The notes beneath the pieces are model-generated. The model was given only the letters and a program-made list of their open reading frames with translations. It had not been told where the DNA came from and made no database searches. DNA of 64,000 nt from Urechidicola croceus (GTDB lineage: Bacteria; Bacteroidota; Bacteroidia; Flavobacteriales; Flavobacteriaceae), in the NCBI RefSeq assembly GCF_001761325.1, contig NZ_CP017478.1:2005501-2069500 (forward strand). The letters are read 5' to 3'. Within the stretch, counting starts at the first letter, position 1, and every line of letters starts with the position of its first letter. The position numbers and the translations under genes are program-made. Shown piece after piece: positions 10,165 to 16,554 of this stretch.

Positions 10165-10298
10165 GTGCCTAACAACGGCTATAATTCAGCGTGGCGATGG
10201 TGCAAAAACCAAAAGTAAAACATATATTTAAACTGATTTCTCTGCGGAATAGTCCTGCGGACGATTCCACGCCGAAATCATAGCCAAGACCGTTGGGT
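10165..10298 (+). repeat. Cassette-end hairpin site A (attC-like)
   Basis: Left arm begins GTGCCTAACAACGGCTAT; right arm ends ATAGCC-AAGAC-CGTTGGGT. GGCTAT (10177-10182) pairs with ATAGCC (10280-10285), with more pairing inward (GCGTGG near 10189 with CCACGC near 10268). CAAGAC (10285-10290) stays largely unpaired in the right arm. RYYYAAC (GCCTAAC, 10167) and GTTRRRY (GTTGGGT, 10292) both fit attC core consensus. Confidence 0.65.
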
Positions 10299-10731
10299 TT
10301 AATGCTGACAAACAAATCTACGCTGAATATAAAACTTTAAAAACTCACTCAAATTTGACAGATTTTGAGCAATTACAGCGGAATTGAAAGTTGAAACGGA
10401 AAAAATCAAAAAAGCGGAGAAAAATAACGACGGAAATTTTGCCAGTCTTTGCGGAGTGAAAAGTTGAAACGGAAAACTCAACTTTGCGGAATTGAAAGTT
10501 GGAACGGAAAATTTTAACGGAATGAAACTCACTCACGGCTGAATCTCATAACGGCGGATTTTCACTCAGAAACGGAAAAACCACTCAAAATACGCACTAA
10601 AAGAGAACACTGTTTATATTCAATGCTTTACTTTTGGTCAAGTTCAAAAGTTTTCGCACTTTTATATCGTTAGATTTTCCTAGCGGAAAATCTGCCGCGT
10701 ACTTTTACGCACTGAAACATACACTAATCCG
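10293..10731 (+). other. Cassette unit without a recognisable gene
   Basis: About 440 bp between the boundary in site A and the next GTTG core at 10731. No plus-strand ORF of useful length is present; short frames such as the one through 10378-10465 look like decayed coding sequence. Two overlapping minus-strand frames (about 10299-10536) are rich in Phe and Ser and are read as shadows. The unit holds three 26-bp direct repeats and ends in a degenerate hairpin site (A2). Confidence 0.5.
10378..10511 (+). repeat. Three 26-bp direct repeats
   Basis: Copies at 10378-10403, 10451-10476 and 10486-10511, each starting GCGGA, containing AGTTG(A/G)AACGG and ending AAAA. Copies differ at one to four positions. 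They lie in the ORF-less cassette unit. Confidence 0.8.
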
Positions 10732-10737
10732 TTGTAG
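10603..10737 (+). repeat. Degenerate cassette-end hairpin site A2
   Basis: The left arm (10603-10626, AACACTGTTTATATTCAATGC region) aligns with the left arm of site E. The right arm (10709-10737) has GCACTGAAACATACACTAATC, then CGTTGTAG. Part of the left arm pairs with the right (TTTATATTCAATGC with GCACTGAAACATA, imperfect). Confidence 0.4.
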
Positions 10738-10751
10738 CACATTTGACAAAA

Positions 10752-11297
10752 ATGACGAAAAAGAAAAAAATATTAATATGGAGCGGACTGATTTTAGTCA
10801 TTCTTGCTTTCGCTTATTACTTTCTTTTACCGAAATTATTACTATATAGTCTATCGACTGAACCGAGAAACCCTAAAATTGAAATAACTGAAACTTACTC
10901 AATCGGATGGTGGTCTAAACAAGAAGCTCTGAATGTTGATACTTTTGAAGTTAAAATAGTTGACAGCAAACTGAATCTTTTAAACAGTAAATCTCTGATA
11001 AGTTATCGAATAAAAGGAAACTTAAGTTATAAAAAAGGATGGAGACCATTTATTAAAGAAATTCATTTATCCGAAAGATTTCTGACTCATTCAAATGACT
11101 CGATTAATAATCCTGACGCAATGATTGAAATAACGCCAGTAATTGGTGCTGAAGACGATGAAAGTTATAATGGAGAGAAAATAGAGTTCGATATAACAAA
11201 CGAGAAAAAAATGAACTCTTTTCATTGGGGAAATAATCGAATAAGATTTAAATGTTTAGAGAAAATGGATGAAATTATACTATCGCAAAGGAAATAA
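10752..11297 (+). CDS. Cassette gene 2: hypothetical membrane-anchored protein, 181 residues
   Basis: A Lys-rich N-terminus followed by one strongly hydrophobic segment (about residues 7-27, ILIWSGLILVILAF onward) suggests a signal anchor with the rest outside the cytoplasm. No domain recognised; aromatic motifs include GWWSK and GWRPF. The ATG at 10752 lies 20 nt after the inferred boundary at 10731/10732; an in-frame TTG at 10743 is less likely. The stop is 6 bp before site B, whose first ten bases are the exact complement of the unit's own 5' end. Confidence 0.7.
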   Translation: MTKKKKILIWSGLILVILAFAYYFLLPKLLLYSLSTEPRNPKIEITETYSIGWWSKQEALNVDTFEVKIVDSKLNLLNSKSLISYRIKGNLSYKKGWRPFIKEIHLSERFLTHSNDSINNPDAMIEITPVIGAEDDESYNGEKIEFDITNEKKMNSFHWGNNRIRFKCLEKMDEIILSQRK

Positions 11298-11302
11298 AAA
11301 CG

Positions 11303-11437
11303 TGCTACAACAATGGCTATAAATAATTGCTTGGTCTCTGCTTACTCGGAAAATCCTACTGATTTTCCTCTGGTTCGAGAACTTTTGCTAAATTAGTAAC
11401 CTAACCACGCAACTATCCATAGCCGAGACCAGTAGAA
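11303..11437 (+). repeat. Cassette-end hairpin site B (attC-like)
   Basis: Starts GTGCTACAACAATGGCTAT and ends with CATAGC-CGAGAC-CAGTAG. Pairs include CTAC/GTAG at the outside, GGCTAT/ATAGCC and TTGC/GCAA inside. CGAGAC (11424-11429) is unpaired. An inner hairpin, GGAAAATC/GATTTTCC, lies near 11348-11367. Confidence 0.65.
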
Positions 11438-11451
11438 TTAAAATCAACAAA

Positions 11452-12651
11452 ATGAAAACTAAAGTAATAATGGGCTTCCTCGCTTTTTGGGTTTCATCCT
11501 CATTTGCCCAATTCATGACGCCTCACACAATAAATCAAGATTCTACAGTATTTACTTCCAGCTTCATAGCTGAATGGTCTGGAGAAAAGGCAAGTATTGA
11601 AACATATTCCATAATTGGTAATAACGTTTTTGGGAAAGCCATTCATCTTTATCCTGAACCCCACTTAAGACAATTTGAATTCTACTATAACCAAGATGGG
11701 TCTATTCGAGAAATGGATATACAATTTTACGATTTAAATAATACCTCTGTGCCTCTTGAAACTAAATCTGGTTACCTTCCAAAGAGAATAAAAATGGTTT
11801 CAAATGATGAAGTAGTAGATTTTCGTTCTGTAGATAACGAAGGAGAAAAACAATGGCTTCATAATGTAAAAAGAATGGATTTTTTTGGTGGTTGGATTCC
11901 AATATTGGCTCAATGGCAATGGATGACCAATAAATTAAAATCAGGTAAACTTGAATCCAACCTAAAGTTTTTGAATTATGTCATTGGAGACTATAATCTA
12001 GATTTGAAAGAAAAATCAAAAAACGAATTAATCTTTAGAAGTGATATTTCTGCACCTATTACATTCTATATAGATAATCATGGTGTTATTGATTCGATAA
12101 ATGCCCTTGGGTCTCCTTGGAATTACAAGATATATAAAGCAGACGCTATAAATATTGAAAACTTTACAGAAGAATTTGCCAAAAAAGAGGTAATTGGTGA
12201 CCCTTCGCCAAGGGAGAATTTTCAATCAAAAATTGGAAACACTAAAATCTCAATTGGTTACGGCAGACCTTCAAAAAGAGGAAGGGTTATTTTTGGAGAG
12301 TTAGTCCCCTTTAGTCAAGTTTGGCGTACTGGCGCAGGAGTACCTACCATACTCACAACAAATTCCGATTTAAACTTTGATGGAATTATCATCCCCAAAG
12401 GCACTTATAATTTATTCACCATTCCAACTGAAAATAACTGGACTTTAATCTTTAATACGGAAGAAGGCGCCTGGGGTTCTGCGCATAATTCCGATTTTGA
12501 TTTTGCCAAGATTCCAATGAAGGTTGAGAGGATAAGCAATCTTATTGAAAAATTTAAAATCGATGTTAAAGCCTCGTTAAATGGAGGCGAACTCATCATG
12601 CTGTGGGATAACACAAAAGCCTACACTAATTTCAAAATTGATGGAAATTAA
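11452..12651 (+). CDS. Cassette gene 3: secreted protein with C-terminal DUF2911 domain
   Basis: 399 residues. A Sec signal peptide (MKTKVIMGFLAFWVSSSFA) is followed by about 220 residues that I do not recognise, rich in beta strands, then DUF2911 at about 255-380: SPRENFQSKIGNTKISIGYG, SKRGRVIFGELVPFSQVWRTGA, and GTYNLFTIP. DUF2911 is common in Bacteroidota and uncharacterised. The ATG lies 19 nt after the inferred boundary in site B. The stop touches site C. At about 1.2 kb it is the longest gene of the array. Confidence 0.8.
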   Translation: MKTKVIMGFLAFWVSSSFAQFMTPHTINQDSTVFTSSFIAEWSGEKASIETYSIIGNNVFGKAIHLYPEPHLRQFEFYYNQDGSIREMDIQFYDLNNTSVPLETKSGYLPKRIKMVSNDEVVDFRSVDNEGEKQWLHNVKRMDFFGGWIPILAQWQWMTNKLKSGKLESNLKFLNYVIGDYNLDLKEKSKNELIFRSDISAPITFYIDNHGVIDSINALGSPWNYKIYKADAINIENFTEEFAKKEVIGDPSPRENFQSKIGNTKISIGYGRPSKRGRVIFGELVPFSQVWRTGAGVPTILTTNSDLNFDGIIIPKGTYNLFTIPTENNWTLIFNTEEGAWGSAHNSDFDFAKIPMKVERISNLIEKFKIDVKASLNGGELIMLWDNTKAYTNFKIDGN

Positions 12652-12690
12652 CTCTACACAACAATGGCTATAAGTAATTGCTTGTCCTCG
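12652..12690 (+). repeat. Half site C: left arm only, fused to the next gene
   Basis: CTCTACACAACAATGGCTAT continues into AAGTAATTGCTTG, matching the left arm of site B. No right arm follows; the sequence runs directly into the signal sequence of the next gene. Its CTCTAC start complements the GTAGAATTAA at the 5' end of cassette 3 with one mismatch over 10 bp. Confidence 0.6.
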
Positions 12691-13299
12691 CCTACTTTGA
12701 AAAAACTAGCATTCATATTATTTCTTGGATTTTTTTCCTGTAAATCTGGATTTGACTCATCTTCATCTGCCTTGTCTTCAAAAGAGTGTGTTGCAAAAGA
12801 ACAAAAAGAGATTTTAGAAAAAGCGGTGGAATTGTTTGAATCCAAACTACAAAAACAATATCCAAGTATTTCTAATGAAGCGGCATATTTTGAATTCATA
12901 TCTGATTGGGCAAACAAGGAATTACCTATTGACTTTTTTAAAGATTCGTTGGAATTAGAAATTAGGAATTTAAACTTGTGGACTAAATCAAAACGTACAG
13001 AAGAAGAAACAGACTTGGAAAAAAAATTATTTAATGTAGATTCAATGAACCCAATACGAGTCAAATTAAATTCTGATTTTTCAACTTGTCTGGCAAATAA
13101 AATCAATTGGAGAATTGGAACCAGTACTTTTTTGAGAATGAATTCGGAGTATCGAATAAGTCCAAGAATTGCCAAAAAAAGGTTATATAAGACAAGCGAA
13201 AATGACTTAAAAAAATTTGAAAATAGATTGACTATTGTACTTGGCGTTTATTACCAAACCATGTTAAATATAAAAAATACTGTTGCCAACAATGTATAA
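12664..13299 (+). CDS. Cassette gene 4: hypothetical lipoprotein, start inside a hairpin arm
   Basis: No family recognised. The segment KKLAFILFLGFFSCKSG is a lipoprotein signal with lipobox FFSC; the mature part is helical and charged. The first ATG (12664) is supplied by the left arm of half site C, giving an 11-residue extra N-terminus; a TTG at 12697 immediately before AAA AAA may be the ancestral start position. The stop (13297-13299) lies inside site D, so the last residues (VANNV) are encoded by the repeat. A 173-residue frame on the other strand is a shadow. Confidence 0.65.
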   Translation: MAISNCLSSPTLKKLAFILFLGFFSCKSGFDSSSSALSSKECVAKEQKEILEKAVELFESKLQKQYPSISNEAAYFEFISDWANKELPIDFFKDSLELEIRNLNLWTKSKRTEEETDLEKKLFNVDSMNPIRVKLNSDFSTCLANKINWRIGTSTFLRMNSEYRISPRIAKKRLYKTSENDLKKFENRLTIVLGVYYQTMLNIKNTVANNV

Positions 13300-13421
13300 C
13301 CACAATTACGGCGGATTCGACTACGTCAGAATCCACTCGGAATTGCTAAGGCTTGTGCTTAATCCGAAAATAAACGCTATTTTAACCCGTAACTGACGGT
13401 TATACGAAACCATTGTAAGCA
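13283..13421 (+). repeat. Cassette-end hairpin site D (attC-like)
   Basis: Left arm TTGCCAACAATGTATAACC, then TTACGG; right arm CCGTAA, GGTTATA, CGAAAC, CATTGTAAGC. GTATAACC pairs with GGTTATAC, TTACGG with CCGTAA, and CAATG with CATTG. CGAAAC (13405-13410) is the unpaired hexamer. An inner GGATTC/GAATCC hairpin is present near 13313-13333. Confidence 0.65.
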
Positions 13422-13449
13422 AGCAAAAAAACGGAACTCTGAATAAAAA

Positions 13450-13809
13450 ATGAACAAAGAATTAAGAACATATTTGATTGAGAAATGTCGGAATTGGATG
13501 TTGCCTGAAGAAGTAAAAGCTCTCGGACAAATAGAATTGAAAGAAAGTGAAATATATTCTGCCGAAAAATCAAAATTTGCTCAAAAGAAAATGGAATTGG
13601 TTTATGGAATTGGAGATGAAAAAACCGATGAATTAGTTGCTCTTGGGAAAGAAAAACTTTCGGACAGAATTGCGAAGCGACTTTTAAAAGAAAATAGCGG
13701 AATTGTAAACAAATGTCCGAATTGTGAAAGACTTGCTCGAACACCAAAAGCAAAACAATGTAGATTTTGTGGACATAAATGGTTTGAGAAAAATAAAGCG
13801 GATGAATAA
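13450..13809 (+). CDS. Cassette gene 5: hypothetical protein with C-terminal zinc ribbon
   Basis: 119 residues, soluble. The N-terminal 75 residues are helical and charged; the C-terminus has CPNCERLARTPKAKQCRFCG, two CxxC knuckles about 13 residues apart, a zinc-ribbon arrangement. I do not recognise the full-length family. The ATG is 37 nt after the inferred boundary in site D, and the stop is about 12 bp before site E. Frames on the opposite strand are shadows. Confidence 0.72.
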   Translation: MNKELRTYLIEKCRNWMLPEEVKALGQIELKESEIYSAEKSKFAQKKMELVYGIGDEKTDELVALGKEKLSDRIAKRLLKENSGIVNKCPNCERLARTPKAKQCRFCGHKWFEKNKADE

Positions 13810-13818
13810 ATAAAATAC

Positions 13819-13957
13819 AAACTTAAGACGTGTATAATTCATTGCTTTGGTCATTGCTTGTTTGGAAAATTCCTTCGGAATTTTCTCTCTTTCGTTTTTG
13901 TTTACTAAATTAGTTGCTGAAACATGCAACTAACCATAGACAAGACCGTTGCCAACA
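13819..13957 (+). repeat. Cassette-end hairpin site E (attC-like)
   Basis: Left arm ACTTAAGACGTGTATAATTC then ATTGC; right arm GCAACTAACCATAGA-CAAGAC-CGTTGCC. TTGC pairs with GCAA; outer pairing is weak. CAAGAC is at 13941-13946. An inner AAATTCC/GGAATTT hairpin lies near 13867-13883. Confidence 0.6.
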
Positions 13958-13994
13958 ATTTGAGAAAAAACGTATAATTAAAGAATATTCTCTA

Positions 13995-14549
13995 ATGAGA
14001 AAAATACTATTCATTTTCTTTTCAGTCTTTATGACCTCAATCATATACGGGCAGAAAAAAAGAATTGTATCGAAAATTGATTCGACAAAAACGCCTGAAT
14101 TGGTTCTAATTCAAGAACTAACGGTAAAATCACCTATCGACTCTGTTTGGAAAGCATATACTACTAAAAAAGGCTGGGAAAATTGGGCTGTACCGCTTGC
14201 AGAAATTGACCTAAAAGTTGGCGGCTATATCAAGACGAATTACAATGAACAAGGTAAAATTGGAGATAGTACTACAATCATTACTCACATTATAAATTAT
14301 GTGCCGAAAAAACTTCTTACACTACAAGCAGAAATAACTGATAATTTTCCTGAATTTATGAAAGATGACGCCAAGGATTTTTTCAATGTTATTTATTTTG
14401 ACGAATTAGAAAACGGAAATACTAATATAAAATCATTCGGAATTGGATATAAAAACAATCCGAAATATTTGTCATTAATGAATTATTTCATTTCAGCCAA
14501 TGAAAAGACCTTAATGAATTTAATCGCTTATTTAGAAAAAAAGAACTAA
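13995..14549 (+). CDS. Cassette gene 6: secreted SRPBCC (START/Bet v1-like, AHSA1-type) protein
   Basis: 184 residues with a signal peptide (MRKILFIFFSVFMTS, cleavage near IYGQ). The remainder matches the SRPBCC fold: LTVKSPIDSVWKAYTTKKGWENW at its start, a ligand-pocket segment DLKVGGYIKTNY, and a long C-terminal helix (NEKTLMNLIAYLEK). Such domains bind hydrophobic ligands; the ligand here is unknown. The frame is open upstream to 13914, but that part lies in site E. The stop is 10 bp before half site F. Confidence 0.72.
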   Translation: MRKILFIFFSVFMTSIIYGQKKRIVSKIDSTKTPELVLIQELTVKSPIDSVWKAYTTKKGWENWAVPLAEIDLKVGGYIKTNYNEQGKIGDSTTIITHIINYVPKKLLTLQAEITDNFPEFMKDDAKDFFNVIYFDELENGNTNIKSFGIGYKNNPKYLSLMNYFISANEKTLMNLIAYLEKKN

Positions 14550-14558
14550 AAATAAAAC

Positions 14559-14592
14559 TGCGGGCAACAAAGAATATAATTCTTTGCTTGGC
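14559..14592 (+). repeat. Half site F: left arm only
   Basis: TGCGGGCAACAAAGAATATA then ATTCTTTGC matches the left-arm pattern (CAAC core, TATAATTC, TTTGC). GGGCAAC complements the GTTGCC at the 5' end of cassette 6. No right arm is seen before the next gene. Confidence 0.5.
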
Positions 14593-14655
14593 ATTAGCCT
14601 ATAGTAATTGTAACAAGTTTCAACATAACACGTCATATTATTCTAAAGAAAAAAA

Positions 14656-15243
14656 ATGAAAAATAAAATTTTAATAATACTTGCATTAGTATTACTAAGT
14701 GCTTGTAACGACTCAACTAAATTTAGCACTACCAATCAACCAACTCTAACTGATTATCAGGTTGGTGAAAAATGGGTTTGGAAATATAAAGGCGTGACTA
14801 CTGAAGGAGAAGTACGCTCAGATGGAACAGATACAAGAGAAATAGTAAGTTTTGACGGAGCCCTAGGTATGACTATTGGTAAAGATACTATTCCTGTTAG
14901 CGAAATTGTTAAACCAGAGGCAAGCGAAACACCGAAGTACGACTGGCCTCTCGAAGTAGGTAAAAAATGGAAATACGAAAACAGTTGGACAAGTCAAGAT
15001 GGAACTACTGGAAACCAAAGTCAGAATGCCGAAGTACTATCATACCAAGAACAAACTGTAGAAGCGGGAACATTTATGGCCTACACAATAAAATACACGG
15101 GTAAAACTACCAATTCTAGAGGATATAGCGCAAATGAAACAGAAGTATGGTTATATGCGCCTGCTGTAAAAAATTTCATAAAACTCACTCAAAATCAAGG
15201 TGATTTTCACTACGTGGAAGAATTAATCGAATATTCAAAATGA
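14656..15243 (+). CDS. Cassette gene 7: hypothetical lipoprotein
   Basis: 195 residues; the lipoprotein signal MKNKILIILALVLLSAC places it on a membrane. The mature part is beta-rich and repeats a pattern of the kind VGEKWVWKY / VGKKWKYEN (near 38 and 99), suggesting a duplicated beta domain. It ends with a strand series including AYTIKYTGK and EVWLYAPAVKNFIKL, reminiscent of beta-sheet lipoproteins in Bacteroidota. Family not named. The stop lies 6 bp before half site G. About 65 bp between half site F and the ATG show nothing else. Confidence 0.7.
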   Translation: MKNKILIILALVLLSACNDSTKFSTTNQPTLTDYQVGEKWVWKYKGVTTEGEVRSDGTDTREIVSFDGALGMTIGKDTIPVSEIVKPEASETPKYDWPLEVGKKWKYENSWTSQDGTTGNQSQNAEVLSYQEQTVEAGTFMAYTIKYTGKTTNSRGYSANETEVWLYAPAVKNFIKLTQNQGDFHYVEELIEYSK

Positions 15244-15248
15244 AAAAA

Positions 15249-15279
15249 CGAAGCACAACAATAGTTATAAGTAATTGCA
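15249..15279 (+). repeat. Half site G: left arm only
   Basis: CGAAGCACAACAATAGTTAT then AAGTAATTGCA matches the left arms of sites B and C (ACAACAATGGCTATAA). No right arm follows in the 140 bp before the next gene. Confidence 0.5.
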
Positions 15280-15417
15280 TCCTATTCTGAATCTTTTTTT
15301 CGTAATATAATTCAGGACATTTTTAAATGGGCAACTTCTAACAAAATCCAATTCGTTGGAAAAAACTTTTTTGCTTTTTCTAACAAACTTTATTTCATAA
15401 CATTCGGAATTGGAATA

Positions 15418-15699
15418 ATGATTTTGACTCTCGAAAATCTGACCAAAAAACTCACTCAAGTGCTGAAAAATGGAATTATAAGCCTTCTAATTTTTGGGAT
15501 TTTAGTAATCGGAATTTCCTCTATTGACGCTAATATGAAAATTGTGGAATGTACAGCCTGTGATAACGGAATTAGAAAATTAAATTGGAATGAAATAAAC
15601 TACGGATTAATTTTAGGAACAAGTGCAGTAATTTCAATCATTCCAAGCCTAATAAGAATAATAAAACAGACAAAAAAGCCAGCGTACAACAACGTGTAA
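15418..15699 (+). CDS. Cassette gene 8: small membrane protein ending inside a hairpin arm
   Basis: 93 residues with two hydrophobic segments (about 18-35 and 62-80) and a CTAC motif between them. No family recognised. The last residues (AYNNV) and the stop codon are encoded by half site H, as the VANNV end of cassette gene 4 is by site D. The upstream 174 bp contain half site G and no other gene. Confidence 0.6.
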   Translation: MILTLENLTKKLTQVLKNGIISLLIFGILVIGISSIDANMKIVECTACDNGIRKLNWNEINYGLILGTSAVISIIPSLIRIIKQTKKPAYNNV

Positions 15700-15712
15700 A
15701 AATAATTACTAA
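15681..15712 (+). repeat. Half site H: left arm only, last of the array
   Basis: AGCGTACAACAACGTGTAAA then AATAATTAC matches the left-arm pattern CAACAAYG. No right arm follows. Downstream genes are not followed by such sites. Confidence 0.5.
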
Positions 15713-15777
15713 CTTAGGTGCGTATTCAATGGTCATTACAATTTTACTATGACTAATTTTCCTTCGAAAAACCATCA

Positions 15778-16038
15778 ATGAGTAAAAAAATGAAGCAAAA
15801 AGAACTATCAGAATTAACAAATCAAGAATTGTTAGACAAAGCCAAAAAAATGAAATCGACTTCGTTCATTAATGCTCTGTTCATAGGTGTTTTGATAGGA
15901 ATTGTAATTTATAGCATTGTAAAAAACAGTTTTGGGTTTTTAACATTAATTCCTCTATTTTTAGCATACAAATTAATCAATAATTCTAAAAATAATAAAC
16001 TCATTGAAGAAGAACTAAAAGCGCGAAATTTAAAATGA
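15778..16038 (+). CDS. Small membrane protein, function unknown
   Basis: 86 residues: an N-terminal charged helix (ELTNQELLDKAKKMK), two adjacent hydrophobic segments (about 31-47 and 51-66) and a charged C-terminus (NSKNNKLIEEELKARNLK). This layout is common among uncharacterised flavobacterial proteins; no function is assigned. The stop overlaps the next start (ATGA), so the two are probably translationally coupled. Confidence 0.7.
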   Translation: MSKKMKQKELSELTNQELLDKAKKMKSTSFINALFIGVLIGIVIYSIVKNSFGFLTLIPLFLAYKLINNSKNNKLIEEELKARNLK

Positions 16039-16544
16039 AAAAAACAGTTCTATTCATCATATTAATCATATTCGTTTATGCTTGTAATGAACGAAAAGAA
16101 ATGAGTTCTATAAATCCTGAAAATTGGTCAAACAGAACAGCAAATATCAACACAAAAGATTCGCTGGAATTAGGTAAATCATACTTGTCAATTTATTCTC
16201 AAATATACAGTCAGTCTGAACACAAAACACACAACCTTACTGTAATGGTTAGTTTAAGAAATACGAGTGATCTTGATACAATTTATATTCTTCAAGCAGA
16301 ATATTATGATACACATGGAAAATCTGTAAGAAAATATTTTAAGCAGCCAATATATTTATCACCAATGGAAACGACTGAAATAATTATAGATGAAATGGAT
16401 GTTTCTGGTGGAACTGGTTCAAACTTTGTGTTTGAATGGAAAATTCCAAAAAACACTCCTGAACCTTTGTTTGAAGGAATTATGAGTTCAACAATGGGAC
16501 AGCAAGGCCTTTCATTTACAACACAATCCATTCGCATCAAATAA
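16035..16544 (+). CDS. DUF3124 family lipoprotein
   Basis: 169 residues. Lipoprotein signal with lipobox at VYAC (Cys about 16). The mature domain matches DUF3124: YLSIYSQIYSQSE, LTVMVSLRNTSDLDTIYI, YYDTHGKSVRKY, and SGGTGSNFVFEW near 128-139. Function unknown; probably periplasmic. It overlaps the upstream small membrane gene by 4 bp and is followed 10 bp later by the phosphoesterase, forming a likely three-gene operon. Confidence 0.8.
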   Translation: MKKTVLFIILIIFVYACNERKEMSSINPENWSNRTANINTKDSLELGKSYLSIYSQIYSQSEHKTHNLTVMVSLRNTSDLDTIYILQAEYYDTHGKSVRKYFKQPIYLSPMETTEIIIDEMDVSGGTGSNFVFEWKIPKNTPEPLFEGIMSSTMGQQGLSFTTQSIRIK

Positions 16545-16554
16545 TAAGACAATT

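Larger units (their letters stand above)
9778..15712 (+). mobile_element. Integron-like gene-cassette array (CALIN-like), no integrase in the window
   Basis: Eight small plus-strand genes and one ORF-less unit alternate with related inverted-repeat sites (A, A2, B-H). Left arms share a core of the type CAACAAYG followed by a TATAA-rich stem; complete right arms share CRARAC-C-(G/A) followed by TTG or a variant. The first unit starts GTTAGGCAC (9778) and its hairpin starts GTGCCTAAC (10165). The unit starting GTTGTAGCAC (10731) ends with a hairpin starting GTGCTACAAC (11303). This end complementarity is the signature of integron cassettes. Inferred boundaries: 9779-10292, 10293-10731, 10732-11432, 11433-13412 (two fused units), 13413-13948, then degenerate units. 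The integron interpretation is inference; the repeats and complementarity are directly visible. Confidence 0.55.

Noticed and set aside
10299-10536. Two overlapping minus-strand ORFs of 77 and 63 codons
   Set aside because: Both are Phe/Ser-rich and arise from the three direct repeats; no start context, promoter or family.
12654-13175. Minus-strand ORF of 173 codons opposite cassette gene 4
   Set aside because: The plus strand has a lipoprotein signal, codon use like neighbours and the array orientation; the reverse frame has no recognisable domain.
9778-15712. Reading the hairpins as ordinary transcription terminators
   Set aside because: They are about 130 bp, lack T runs, have a conserved asymmetric bulge and match the 5' ends of their own units. 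A role in RNA stability is still possible.
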